DNA from: Thauera sp.
Lineage (GTDB): Bacteria > Pseudomonadota > Gammaproteobacteria > Burkholderiales > Rhodocyclaceae
Assembly: GCA_017302295.1 (NCBI GenBank)
Contig: JAFLDS010000019.1
Location: 1-64,000 of the forward strand
Direction of reading: 5' to 3'
Length of the DNA stretch: 64,000 bases
Positions within the stretch are counted from its first letter, which is position 1. Each line of letters starts with the position of its first letter. A program made the position numbers and the translations under genes. Of the stretch, positions 20,084 to 28,253 are shown piece by piece. The notes beneath the pieces were generated by a model. The model was not told the DNA's origin and ran no database searches. It saw nothing but the letters and a program-made list of their open reading frames with translations.

Positions 20084-20767
20084 TCAATCGCTTCGGGCGG
20101 GGCCGGGCAACGGAATCCAGCGCTTGAGCCATTGGGCCGCGGCAGCTGCGCCCGCCCGCGGATCTTCGGCGGATAGTTCGCACCAGTTGGCCGAGGACTT
20201 GGGGATCAGCGCGAACGCGCGCGCGGAAATGGCCGTCTGCGGGTCGGCCGGATCGACTATGAAGCGCGTGGGAACGGTCAGCGCGCGCAGCGGGGCAGCG
20301 CCGGCCAGGTCGGCACGGCCGCCCATGCACACCAGGGCGACGATGCGGTCGGCGGCGCCCGGGCCGGCGCGGACGATTGCACCGCATGCGGTGCCGCTCG
20401 CGACCAGGCCAAGGGGAAGCGAGGCGAGCGCGGGCTGATGGCCGATCCAGTCGATGGCGGCGACAAGGCGCTCGGTCAGACGCGACACGTTGAAGCCGGC
20501 ATCGGCGTCGCGTGCCGCCTCGTGGCGCGTCAGAAGATTCAGCGTCATGGTCGCGAAGCCGGCTTCCTGCAGCGCAAGCGACAGGCGTGAACCGTCGACA
20601 CGTGGGGCATGATAGGTGTCGGACGCTGGCAACAGGGCAAGTCCGCTCACGTCGGGGGCATGGGCGAGCACGCCGTCCAGCCAGGCGCCGGCGGTAGGAA
20701 TGCTGATGAGGGTGTTGCGCAGCTTCACGGGGCGGGATTCGCAGTGCTCGTCGTCCGGCGTGAGCAT
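20084..20767 (-). CDS. Alpha/beta hydrolase-like protein
   Basis: 227-residue protein with an alpha/beta hydrolase outline of the dienelactone-hydrolase type: a central strand-turn-helix PLGLVASGTACGAIVRAG where the nucleophile serine would sit, ALTVPTRFIVDPADPQTAIS with the acid Asp region, and a helical end. The elbow reads VASGTAC rather than a clean G-x-S-x-G, and no obvious C-terminal catalytic His is visible, so activity is uncertain. Similar domains occur fused to phosphoribosyltransferases. It lies downstream of the AmmeMemoRadiSam genes on the same strand after an 85 bp gap. Confidence 0.7.
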   Translation of the reverse strand: MLTPDDEHCESRPVKLRNTLISIPTAGAWLDGVLAHAPDVSGLALLPASDTYHAPRVDGSRLSLALQEAGFATMTLNLLTRHEAARDADAGFNVSRLTERLVAAIDWIGHQPALASLPLGLVASGTACGAIVRAGPGAADRIVALVCMGGRADLAGAAPLRALTVPTRFIVDPADPQTAISARAFALIPKSSANWCELSAEDPRAGAAAAAQWLKRWIPLPGPARSD

Positions 20768-20852
20768 TGCACAGCACCCAGGGTGCGGACAAGCACTGGC
20801 GCGGCTTTGCGTGCAATCGGGTGTCTGGTGGGCCGGCTCGTTTGAGGGGCGG

Positions 20853-21953
20853 CTAGTTGCGATGAATGTCCACCGGAATCCGTCGTGCGCCGAAGGCTGC
20901 TCCGAAGGTGCCGAAGCGTCCGGCCAGTGCGGTGCCGCAATCCGGGCAGGTGCCCTCGGGCGTGACGAAGTAGTCGCGAATCTCGTACCAGTCGCGCACG
21001 ATCAGTGGCCTGGCGCAACCCGTGCAGAAGGTGGTTCCCCCCTCAACGTCGTGCACGTTGCCGGTGTAGACGTGTCTGAGCCCGTTGCCCAGCGCGATGC
21101 GCCGCGCGCGCATGAGCGTGGCGGGTGGGGTGGGTGGCAGGTCGTCCATCTTGAAATCGGGATGGAAGGCGGTAAAGTGCAGCGGCACTTCGCTGCCGAG
21201 TTCCTTGCACACCCAGCGCGTCATCGCATCGAGTTCGTCATCGGAGTCGTTGTGGCCGGGAATGAGCAGGGTGGTGATCTCTACCCAGACATCGGTCTCG
21301 TGGCGCAGCCAGACCAGGGTGTCGAGGACAGGCTGCAAATGGGCGCCACATAGCTTGACGTAGAAATCGTCGGTGAAGCCCTTCAGGTCCAGATTGGCCG
21401 CGTCCATCTTTGCGTAGAAGTCGCCACGCGCCAACGCGGTGATGTAGCCCGCCGTCACCGCTACCGTTTTCAAGCCGAGGGCGTGACACGCGTCGGCGGT
21501 GTCCATGGCGTATTCGGCGAAGATCACCGGATCGTTGTAGGTGAAGGCGACGCTGGCACAGCCGTGGCGTGCCGCGGTCGCGGCGATCTCGGTCGGCGAG
21601 GCGGCATCCATCAGGCGGTCCATGTCGCGCGACTTCGAGATGTCCCAGTTCTGGCAGAACTTGCACGCCAGGTTGCACCCGGCGGTACCGAACGAGAACA
21701 CGCTGCTGCCGGGGTAGAAATGATTCAGCGGTTTCTTTTCGATCGGATCGATGCAGAAGCCCGAACTGCGCCCGTAGGTGGTGAGCACGATGCCGTCGCC
21801 CTCGCGCATGCGCACGAAGCAGGCGCCACGCTGCTCGTCATGGAGCTTGCAATAGCGCGGACACAGGTCGCACTGGATGCGGCCGTCGTCGATCCTGTGC
21901 CAATAGCGTCCTGGATAGTTTCCCGAGTGTTGCCCGGCTGTGGCGACCATCAT
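20853..21953 (-). CDS. amrS: AmmeMemoRadiSam system radical SAM enzyme
   Basis: About 366 residues. Radical SAM protein with an N-terminal cysteine cluster (CDLCPRYCKLHDEQRGAC), the 4Fe-4S binding CxxxCxxC in TAGCNLACKFCQNWD, the SAM-binding region FTYNDPVIFAEYAMDTADAC, and a C-terminal rubredoxin-like pair of CxxC motifs (FCTGCARP, CPDCG). It resembles the pyruvate-formate-lyase-activating-enzyme family and is the R component of the AmmeMemoRadiSam genome-context system, whose substrate is to my knowledge unresolved. ATG at 21953 overlaps the stop of the AMMECR1-like gene (ATGA); an adjacent ATG at 21950 has GGAGG at better spacing. Confidence 0.92.
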   Translation of the reverse strand: MMVATAGQHSGNYPGRYWHRIDDGRIQCDLCPRYCKLHDEQRGACFVRMREGDGIVLTTYGRSSGFCIDPIEKKPLNHFYPGSSVFSFGTAGCNLACKFCQNWDISKSRDMDRLMDAASPTEIAATAARHGCASVAFTYNDPVIFAEYAMDTADACHALGLKTVAVTAGYITALARGDFYAKMDAANLDLKGFTDDFYVKLCGAHLQPVLDTLVWLRHETDVWVEITTLLIPGHNDSDDELDAMTRWVCKELGSEVPLHFTAFHPDFKMDDLPPTPPATLMRARRIALGNGLRHVYTGNVHDVEGGTTFCTGCARPLIVRDWYEIRDYFVTPEGTCPDCGTALAGRFGTFGAAFGARRIPVDIHRN

Positions 21954-22519
21954 GCCTCCCTGGGTGCTTCCTCCCACTTGTCGACGCTGTAGCGCGCGGC
22001 CATCAGGCCGTCGACGGGCCTATCCACCGGCATGCCGGCCTTGCGCTTGAGTGCACCGAGGAAGTCTCGCGGCTCGGGCAACTGCTCCCATACCTGCGGC
22101 AGGAAGGTGGCGCTGCCGCAGCCGGCGAACAGGATCAGGCCGTCCTCGTGCGGGCGCAGCTGACGCAGCAGGTCAGGCTCGTCGGTGAATTCGATGAAGT
22201 CGGGCTCGGACAACAGCGACACCTCGACCTGAACCTGATCGAATTCCTGTGCCGACAAGGGCGGGAAACGAGGATCGCGGAACGCGGCCGAGACGGCGTT
22301 GATGATGACGTCCTCGCCGAGCCGCCGCTGACGGCGCAGGCTGCCGATGCAGCCGCGCAATTCGCCGCCGAGGGTCAGGGTGACGAACGTGGCGCCGCGC
22401 TCCTGCAGACGCGGATCGGCGCCGACCTCGGCGGCCGGCCTGAGGCCGAGGTGATGGGCGATGGCGTCGCGGGCAAGCTTCAACAGCATGCCGCCCAGAT
22501 CAGTGCTGGCGTGATTCAT
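21950..22519 (-). CDS. amrA: AmmeMemoRadiSam system protein A (AMMECR1 domain)
   Basis: 189-residue AMMECR1-domain protein. The signature LRGCIGSLRRQRRLGEDVI and AAFRDPRFPPLSAQEFDQV are present, followed by LSEPDFIEF and the C-terminal GCGSATFLPQVWEQLPEP. The family is found from bacteria to man; its role is unknown, although the conserved Cys and acidic residues suggest an enzyme. The start at 22519 lies 20 bp inside the upstream MEMO1-like gene, and the stop overlaps the radical SAM start, so the three are likely translated together. Confidence 0.92.
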   Translation of the reverse strand: MNHASTDLGGMLLKLARDAIAHHLGLRPAAEVGADPRLQERGATFVTLTLGGELRGCIGSLRRQRRLGEDVIINAVSAAFRDPRFPPLSAQEFDQVQVEVSLLSEPDFIEFTDEPDLLRQLRPHEDGLILFAGCGSATFLPQVWEQLPEPRDFLGALKRKAGMPVDRPVDGLMAARYSVDKWEEAPREA

Positions 22520-23324
22520 AGGGAACCTGTTCGAAGAAGGCGATGCTGGCATAGCCGACCACGCTATCGCGCGGGCCTGCGGTGTCGCCCGAATTGCGCA
22601 TGTCGAGCAGTTGCGTGCGCAGGCCGTGGCGGCGTGCCACGCGGACGAGTCCGTTGATGGGCGTCGCACCGCAGGCCTGCTCGTGATCGAGCGGAGCACC
22701 GAGGCTCAGCACCTGATCCACCGAGAGGGTGTCGATAGAGCAGGCTTCGCGGTAGCGATGGAAATGCGACAGGTCGGAGCTGATCACGATCAAGGTCTCC
22801 GGCCCGCCCCACAGGCTCTCGAGCACCTGCGCAACCGCCTCGTCGCTTGCGCCGCCAACCAGCAAGGGCACCAGTTCGAAGCGGCCCAGCATGGTCTGCA
22901 GGAAGGGCAACTGCACCTCGAGGCAATGCTCGAGTGCGTGCGGCCTGTCGTCGACGATCACATCAGGCCGCTCATGGAGCGCCAACCAGTCGCTCTGGCT
23001 CAGCGGCACCTCGCCCAGCGGGGTCATGAAACCCTGTGACGCTGGCAGGGCAAAGGCGTGGACCGCCATACGGTGGGCCGGTCCAAGCAGCACGACGCGG
23101 CGGATCTGCTCGCGTATCGGCGCAAGGCTCGCGTAAGCAGCCGCGGCCACCGCGCCGGAGTAGATGTAGCCCGCATGCGGCACGATGATCGCCTTGGGTG
23201 CAGCGGCGCTTTCCGGCGGAATGGCCGCGGCGAGAAACTCGGTGAGTTGCGCCTGAAGAACGCGGTGATCGTCCGGATAGAAGAGACCCGCAACGGCTGC
23301 GGGACGAATGGAGGCGATGGCCAT
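22500..23324 (-). CDS. amrB: AmmeMemoRadiSam system protein B (MEMO1 family)
   Basis: About 274 residues, MEMO1/LigB-like dioxygenase fold. RPAAVAGLFYPDD near the start, KAIIVPHAGYIYSGAVAA with one candidate metal His, LLGPAHRMAVH with a second, and QACGATPING with the conserved Cys correspond to the His/His/Cys metal site known in MEMO proteins. ISSDLSHFHRY is another conserved block. Start ATG at 23324 opens MAIASIRPAAVAG; reading further upstream gives Trp/Ala-rich sequence unlike the family. It is the first gene of the trio, 61 bp after the DUF4010 gene. Confidence 0.92.
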   Translation of the reverse strand: MAIASIRPAAVAGLFYPDDHRVLQAQLTEFLAAAIPPESAAAPKAIIVPHAGYIYSGAVAAAAYASLAPIREQIRRVVLLGPAHRMAVHAFALPASQGFMTPLGEVPLSQSDWLALHERPDVIVDDRPHALEHCLEVQLPFLQTMLGRFELVPLLVGGASDEAVAQVLESLWGGPETLIVISSDLSHFHRYREACSIDTLSVDQVLSLGAPLDHEQACGATPINGLVRVARRHGLRTQLLDMRNSGDTAGPRDSVVGYASIAFFEQVPYESRQH

Positions 23325-23385
23325 GGCGTATCCAGCTTGCAGCGGTCCGGAAAAGACCGCGACCTGACAGGTGGTTCCAGATTCA

Positions 23386-24660
23386 TTATAGGCCCACGCC
23401 GCCCATGCCGCTCCAGGCCAGCCCCGCACCCAGCCCGAGCGCCACCACCGCCATTCCGGGCAGCGTCTGCGTGCCCAGCGAGCGGCCGCCCAGCGCGAAG
23501 CTGAGTGTCGTCTTGAAGACCAGGTTTGCGATCATCGCCAGCATCACGCTGACGACGGTCGCATCAAGCTGCAACCGTTCCAGCGTGAACAGCCGCAGCG
23601 TCGACAGCACGATGGCGTCGACATCGGTCAGGCCGGACACGACGGCGAGGACGTAAAGGCCGCTGTTGCCGACCTTGTCGGAAAGCCAGGCGGCGCAGAG
23701 CAGCACGACCGCGTAAAGTGCGCCGAAACCGAGCGCGGTGCGTAACTCCGTCGGGTTGCCGGTCGCAGGCCGCACAAGGGGGCCGCCGTTGCCCAAACGG
23801 CGCCAGTAGAACAGGATGGTCAGAGCGCCCAGGACCAATCCGGGCACCAGCGCCGTCGCGAGCGAGGCAATTGCCGCCGGTGCCACCACTGCGGCGAGCA
23901 CTGCCACGCGCAGTACCATCACCAGATTGGCGAGAATGATGACCAGCGCAGCGACGCTGCCCATCTCCGGCGCGGATTTCGCCTGCCTCGCATAAACCAT
24001 CGTGGTCGCGGTGCTGGACGCCAGCCCGCCGAAAACGCCGACGAAGGCGGTGCCGTAGCGCGGACCGGCGAATTGCAGCGCTGCGTAGCCGGCGAGGCTC
24101 ACGCCCGAGATCAGCACCACCATCCACCACAACTGATAGGGGTTGAGCGCACCGTGCGGGCCGAACTCCTCGTTGGGCAGGATAGGAAGGATGACGAGTG
24201 AAAGCACTCCGAACTGCAGGATCGAGATCCAGTCGCGCGCATCGAGCCGTGTCGCCATGCCGCGCAGCTGCGCCTTGAAGTAGAGCAGCACCGTCGTGCC
24301 GACCGCGAGCATCACGGCGAGCTTTGCATAGCCCAGCCAGACCGCGGCACCGAGGCAGTAGCACACCAGCAGGGCCGCGACCGAGGTCGTGCCCGGGTCC
24401 GACGGATCGGGGTGCAACAGGTAGGCGGCAACGATGGTGATGCCGATGAGGGCCAGCCCGGTGACGAGGGGTGCGGCGCTGTGCAGGTGCTCGCCCAGGA
24501 GGGCGGTCAGCGCGCCGAACATGCCGACCAGGCCGAAAGTGCGCAGCCCGGCCCGCGCCGAGGGAATGCGCTCGCGCTCGAGGCCGATCAGCATGCCGAT
24601 GCCGATGGCGATCAGGAAGGCTTCGATCTGTTCGGGCGACACCGGTGTGGCGGCAGGCAT
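23386..24660 (-). CDS. MgtC/SapB-type membrane protein with DUF4010
   Basis: About 424 residues and highly hydrophobic, with roughly 11-12 membrane segments. The N-terminal half has MgtC-like features (AIGIGMLIGLERER near residue 20, GLRTFGLVGMFGAL), and the C-terminal half is DUF4010 (GVFGGLASSTATTMVYARQ, VSGLTDVDAIVLSTLRLF). Transport or ion-homeostasis function is likely but the substrate is unknown. The ATG at 24660 has GAGGAGA about 10 bases upstream. It lies directly upstream of the AmmeMemoRadiSam genes on the same strand and diverges from ispD. Confidence 0.88.
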   Translation of the reverse strand: MPAATPVSPEQIEAFLIAIGIGMLIGLERERIPSARAGLRTFGLVGMFGALTALLGEHLHSAAPLVTGLALIGITIVAAYLLHPDPSDPGTTSVAALLVCYCLGAAVWLGYAKLAVMLAVGTTVLLYFKAQLRGMATRLDARDWISILQFGVLSLVILPILPNEEFGPHGALNPYQLWWMVVLISGVSLAGYAALQFAGPRYGTAFVGVFGGLASSTATTMVYARQAKSAPEMGSVAALVIILANLVMVLRVAVLAAVVAPAAIASLATALVPGLVLGALTILFYWRRLGNGGPLVRPATGNPTELRTALGFGALYAVVLLCAAWLSDKVGNSGLYVLAVVSGLTDVDAIVLSTLRLFTLERLQLDATVVSVMLAMIANLVFKTTLSFALGGRSLGTQTLPGMAVVALGLGAGLAWSGMGGVGL

Positions 24661-24791
24661 CGTGATGTTCTCCTCGAGGCGTTGGCCCGTTCTTTCGGGT
24701 GGGCTGCGTCGCCCGAAACTATAGCCTCGCGGCGGTGCCGCGGGCAGCGCCTCGCCGACCTGAGTCCGCGCGCGACGGTAGAATGCGCGGC

Positions 24792-25502
24792 ATGCAAAAC
24801 TTTCATCCTCGCCATTTCGCCATTGTTCCGGCTGCGGGCAGCGGCTCGCGCATGGGCGCAAGGCAGCCCAAGCAGTATCTGCCCTTGCTGGGCAAGCCCC
24901 TGATTCACCACGCGCTTGCGGTGCTGTGCGGCGCGCCTGCCATCGACAGGGTGTATGTGGTGCTGTCGGTCGACGATGCCGAGTGGGCGCGTCACGACTG
25001 GCGCGCGCTCGGTCCCAAACTGGTGCCCCTGTTCTGCGGCGGGGCGACCCGGGCGGACAGCGTCCTGGGCGGCTTGCGGGCGATTGCAGGGGAGGCGGCG
25101 CCGTCGGACTGGGTGCTGGTACATGACGCGGCGCGCCCTTGCCTCGCATCGTGGCACGTGGAGAGGCTGGTGCGCGAACTCGCGCACGACGAGGTGGGCG
25201 GGCTGCTCGCAGTGCCCGTCGCCGATACGCTGAAGCGCGCGGACGAACACCGCCACGTGGCGGCTACCGTGCCGCGCGACAGCCTGTGGCAGGCGCAGAC
25301 GCCGCAGATGTTCCGCTACGTCATGCTGCGTCGTGCGCTGGAAGGCGCGACCGACGTGACCGACGAAGCGAGCGCCATCGAGGCGGCCGGACTGCGTCCG
25401 CGCCTGGTCCAGGGCGACGCGACTAACCTGAAGGTGACCTATCCGCTGGACCTGCATCTGGCCGAATGGATCTTGCAGAACCGCGAAGGAGGCGAACAAT
25501 GA
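24792..25502 (+). CDS. ispD: 2-C-methyl-D-erythritol 4-phosphate cytidylyltransferase
   Basis: Third step of the MEP isoprenoid pathway: MEP plus CTP to CDP-methylerythritol. 236 residues, the usual length. Nucleotide-binding signature [24 protein letters not shown] (glycine-rich loop plus the conserved Lys), [30 protein letters not shown] and [13 protein letters not shown] at 24792 matches family starts; ATG at 24783 is 9 bp upstream. Its stop overlaps the ispF start by ATGA, the common ispDF arrangement. Confidence 0.96.
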   Translation: MQNFHPRHFAIVPAAGSGSRMGARQPKQYLPLLGKPLIHHALAVLCGAPAIDRVYVVLSVDDAEWARHDWRALGPKLVPLFCGGATRADSVLGGLRAIAGEAAPSDWVLVHDAARPCLASWHVERLVRELAHDEVGGLLAVPVADTLKRADEHRHVAATVPRDSLWQAQTPQMFRYVMLRRALEGATDVTDEASAIEAAGLRPRLVQGDATNLKVTYPLDLHLAEWILQNREGGEQ

Positions 25503-25993
25503 ACGTGGCGTTTCGGATCGGACAGGGGTTCGATGTGCATGCATTGGTGGCGGGGCGCCCGCTGATCATCGGCGGCGTGCGAATCCCCCATGATCGTGGC
25601 CTGCTCGGGCATTCGGACGCCGACGTGCTGCTGCATGCGCTCACCGATGCGCTGCTGGGTGCGGCAGGGCTGGGTGATATCGGCCGCCTGTTTCCCGACA
25701 CCGACGAGAAGCACTCGGGCGCCGACAGCCGCGTGCTGCTGCGCGAGGCGTGGTCACGCGTCCGCGCGGCGGGGTGGGAGGTTGTCAACGTCGATGCGAC
25801 GGTGATCTGCGGAGCGCCGAAGATCCTCCCGCACGCGCCCGCGATGGTCGCCAACATCGCCGCCGACCTCGGCATGGACCCGGCCGCCGTCAATATCAAG
25901 GGCAAGACCACCGAGAAGCTGGGTTTCACCGGCCGTGGTGAGGGGATCGCCGCGCAGGTTGTCGCCCTGCTCGGGCGCGCATCGCATGCCTGA
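25499..25993 (+). CDS. ispF: 2-C-methyl-D-erythritol 2,4-cyclodiphosphate synthase
   Basis: Fifth step of the MEP pathway, forming the cyclic diphosphate. 164 residues, full length. Conserved zinc site [11 protein letters not shown] (Asp and His), [53 protein letters not shown] and the C-terminal [20 protein letters not shown] precedes the ATG at ideal distance. Downstream, thpR begins within its last codons. Confidence 0.97.
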   Translation: MNVAFRIGQGFDVHALVAGRPLIIGGVRIPHDRGLLGHSDADVLLHALTDALLGAAGLGDIGRLFPDTDEKHSGADSRVLLREAWSRVRAAGWEVVNVDATVICGAPKILPHAPAMVANIAADLGMDPAAVNIKGKTTEKLGFTGRGEGIAAQVVALLGRASHA

Positions 25994-26537
25994 TCTGCCT
26001 GCCGGCGCGGAAGAGCGCCCAAGGCTCTTCTTCGCACTGTGGCCCGACGCGGCGACGGCTGCCGCGCTGGACGCCTGCGCGCGCCGCCTGCATCGGCAAT
26101 GCGGCGGTCGCCCGATGCGGCGCGACACGCTGCACCTTACGCTGGCCTTCCTCGGCGAGCAGCCCGTGGGACGCGTTGATGAGCTGAAGACGCTGGCTGC
26201 GAGTCTGGCGGGCGAGCCTTTCGATTTCGTGCTGTCGCGCGCAGGGAGTTTTCAACGCAACCGGGTCGTGTGGGGCGGGCCCGAAGTCACGCCGCCGGCG
26301 TTGGTGAGGCTGGCCCAGGAACTGGGCGGGGCACTGCGCGCGCGCGGCTTCCCAGTCGAAAGCAGGCCGTTCTCGGCCCATGTCACCCTGGTGCGCAACG
26401 CCAGACAGGCGCCCCCGGCACAGCTTGAGCCCGCCGTCTGCTGGCGGGTTGCGAGCTTCGCCTTGATGCGTTCGCGCTTGAGCGCGGAGGGCGCGCTCTA
26501 TGAGGCACTGGGCCGTTGGCCGTTGAGTAGCCAGTAG
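25986..26537 (+). CDS. thpR: RNA 2',3'-cyclic phosphodiesterase ThpR
   Basis: 183-residue 2H phosphoesterase (LigT/ThpR) that opens RNA 2',3'-cyclic phosphates. The two catalytic HxT motifs are [16 protein letters not shown] and [11 protein letters not shown], correctly spaced, and the N-terminal [14 protein letters not shown] is typical. Its ATG lies 8 bp inside the ispF stop region, so it is probably the third cistron of the ispDF operon. A link to isoprenoid synthesis is not expected and the coupling is probably only transcriptional. Confidence 0.9.
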   Translation: MPDLPAGAEERPRLFFALWPDAATAAALDACARRLHRQCGGRPMRRDTLHLTLAFLGEQPVGRVDELKTLAASLAGEPFDFVLSRAGSFQRNRVVWGGPEVTPPALVRLAQELGGALRARGFPVESRPFSAHVTLVRNARQAPPAQLEPAVCWRVASFALMRSRLSAEGALYEALGRWPLSSQ

Positions 26538-26732
26538 GGCGGAAAACGAGGCGGCCGGCGGGCGGGAAACGTTTCTGCGAAGCCAGGAGTGTGCCGCCTG
26601 CCACCACATCGAGCCGTTTGGCGGATAACGTTACGTTCATCCTCTCATCCGCTTGCTGGCCGTTGGGCCAGTTGCCGATCGGTAAGGTGGGGGCCAGCAC
26701 GCCCGCGCGATTCGGGCACGGTGAACGTAGAT

Positions 26733-26753
26733 GCGGGGCGCCAAGCGCCCCGC
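26733..26753. terminator. Strong hairpin between convergent thpR and host-attachment gene
   Basis: Perfect 9-bp stem (GCGGGGCGC/GCGCCCCGC) with a 3-base loop CAA in the 275-bp gap between two convergent genes. There is no T-run on either side, so factor-independent termination is uncertain. Nothing else could be identified in this gap. Confidence 0.4.
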
Positions 26754-26812
26754 GGTCCTTGGGGGCAGCTGGCGCCGACCCCGTCGTCTCCTGAAGAGAG
26801 ACGTTCAAGGAA

Positions 26813-27253
26813 TCAAAGATAGATGGCAGAAGCGAGCCGTTCTGAAAGCTCCGGCTCGGATGTCTTCGTGTAGTCCTTCTCGAAGCGGTCCGAAACAAGC
26901 TGTGCGGTCGGGCCGTCCATGACGCCGTTGAGAATCCCCATGAAGGAGGGCGGCGCGACGAGAATCGCGCGCTTGAAGGCGTTCGTCGCTCGTCCTTGGT
27001 ATAGCTCCTGAGCCAGTTCCAGCGCGAATACTTTCGCTTCGTGCTGTTTGGGCTCGGTTTGCGGGCGCATTGTACCGCCGCCTGTTCCGTTCGCGCCGGA
27101 GCTGCCGGGGCGATCACTGACGAGATCGGCGTTCTTTTGCCTGCTCTCTGGATGGATTAGTTCCTTGACCAGCTGAAGACCCTTGTTCGGGCCCAGGTTC
27201 GCATACAGCTTCGCCAGGCTGGCGTTCGCAACCAGAATCCAGGTAATAGCCAT
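26813..27253 (-). CDS. Host attachment protein family
   Basis: 146 residues. It starts MAITWILVANASLAKLYANL, the typical opening of the host-attachment family (PF10116; named after an Agrobacterium attachment locus), then has LVKELIHPESRQKNADLVSD, a glycine-rich insert (about residues 48-62) and a conserved C-terminal half (FALELAQELYQGR, VAPPSFMGILNGVMD). Soluble, without signal peptide. The biochemical role of the family is unknown, and many members are in non-pathogens, so the name should not be over-read. CCTCC-rich antisense bases upstream give a GGAGGGTG ribosome site before the ATG. Confidence 0.88.
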   Translation of the reverse strand: MAITWILVANASLAKLYANLGPNKGLQLVKELIHPESRQKNADLVSDRPGSSGANGTGGGTMRPQTEPKQHEAKVFALELAQELYQGRATNAFKRAILVAPPSFMGILNGVMDGPTAQLVSDRFEKDYTKTSEPELSERLASAIYL

Positions 27254-27318
27254 GAGACACCCTCCGTTGCATTGAGGAAAGTTGCCGCCCTGGGCCTCCC
27301 GCCTCCAGGCAGCACCGG

Positions 27319-27338
27319 TTCCAGCTTAGTCACTGGAA
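27319..27338. promoter_or_regulatory. Short inverted repeat upstream of host-attachment gene
   Basis: TTCCAG and CTGGAA, 6-bp arms separated by 8 bp, in the 179-bp gap between the mtfA stop and the host-attachment gene start. It could be an operator, but this is a weak pattern. Confidence 0.25.
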
Positions 27339-27432
27339 GGCGCTCTGCCAATATGGAATGTTGCCGCGATGTGAAAGTCCATTGCGCGAATCAGGGGTTG
27401 ATTTAGCAATGCCCATGCCCGGCGAGGCCGGA

Positions 27433-28218
27433 TCATGCCCGGGCAGCGTTGTCGGCGAGCCGGCGTTCGCCGCTTGCGGGATCGACACCATAGAACGCGG
27501 CGAGTTGGGCGTACATCGCGGGATAGCGCTGTGCGAGCCGGCAAGGTGTTTCAAAGAAGGACTCTGACGCCACCGCAAAGAACTCCCCGGGATGCTCGGC
27601 GCCATAGGGATCGAGCACCGTCTCGACGCCCGCGTCCACCTCCCGGCAGAAGTCTTCATAGGCGCTGGAAAACGCCTCGGCCCATACCGCGCGCGACATC
27701 TGGGCAGGCAGCCGGGGGAGACCGTCGACGCCGCCATTCTCCATGTCGAGCTTGTGCGCGAACTCATGGATCACCACATTCACGCCGTCAGGCGCCTCGT
27801 TCGCGTCGAACCACGACAGCAACACCGGCCCGCCTTCCCAGGCTTCGCCCAGGACTTCATCGTCGTACTCGTGCACCACGCCGGCTTCGTCCATCTCGTG
27901 CCGCCGGATGACGAAATCACCCGGGTAGATCACCACGCCGATCCAGCTGCGGTAGGCATCGAGCCCGCTGCGCAGGATCGGCAGGCAGGCCTGCAGCGAG
28001 ATGCTGAGCAGCATCTCGTCGGTCAGGCGCAGCCCATGGGCGCCGTGGAACTGCTTGCCGGTGAGAAAGCCCTGCGCCAGAACGCGCAGGCGCTGGCGAT
28101 CAGCCGCCTGCAGAAAGGCGAGAAAAGGGAGGCTGCGCTCGACCTTGGTCCACATCTCGTCCGGTATGACCGGGGGGTCGCGCGTAAGGCCGAGCCATCG
28201 GGAAAGCGTGTGCAACAT
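27433..28218 (-). CDS. mtfA: MtfA-type zinc metallopeptidase (M90)
   Basis: 261 residues, matching MtfA, a cytosolic zinc peptidase which in E. coli binds the Mlc repressor of glucose PTS genes. The HExxH site is VVIHEFAHKLDMENGGVDG; a further Glu lies in the VDAGVETVLDPYGAEHPGEFFA block, where the third ligand is expected. Conserved SWIGVVIYPGDFVI and VLLSWFDANEAP are visible. Whether Mlc exists in this organism is unknown. The start at 28218 is 35 bp from the divergent relA start. Confidence 0.9.
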   Translation of the reverse strand: MLHTLSRWLGLTRDPPVIPDEMWTKVERSLPFLAFLQAADRQRLRVLAQGFLTGKQFHGAHGLRLTDEMLLSISLQACLPILRSGLDAYRSWIGVVIYPGDFVIRRHEMDEAGVVHEYDDEVLGEAWEGGPVLLSWFDANEAPDGVNVVIHEFAHKLDMENGGVDGLPRLPAQMSRAVWAEAFSSAYEDFCREVDAGVETVLDPYGAEHPGEFFAVASESFFETPCRLAQRYPAMYAQLAAFYGVDPASGERRLADNAARA

Positions 28219-28253
28219 CGGGTCAGTCCGTTACGTTGTGGGATAATCCAACC

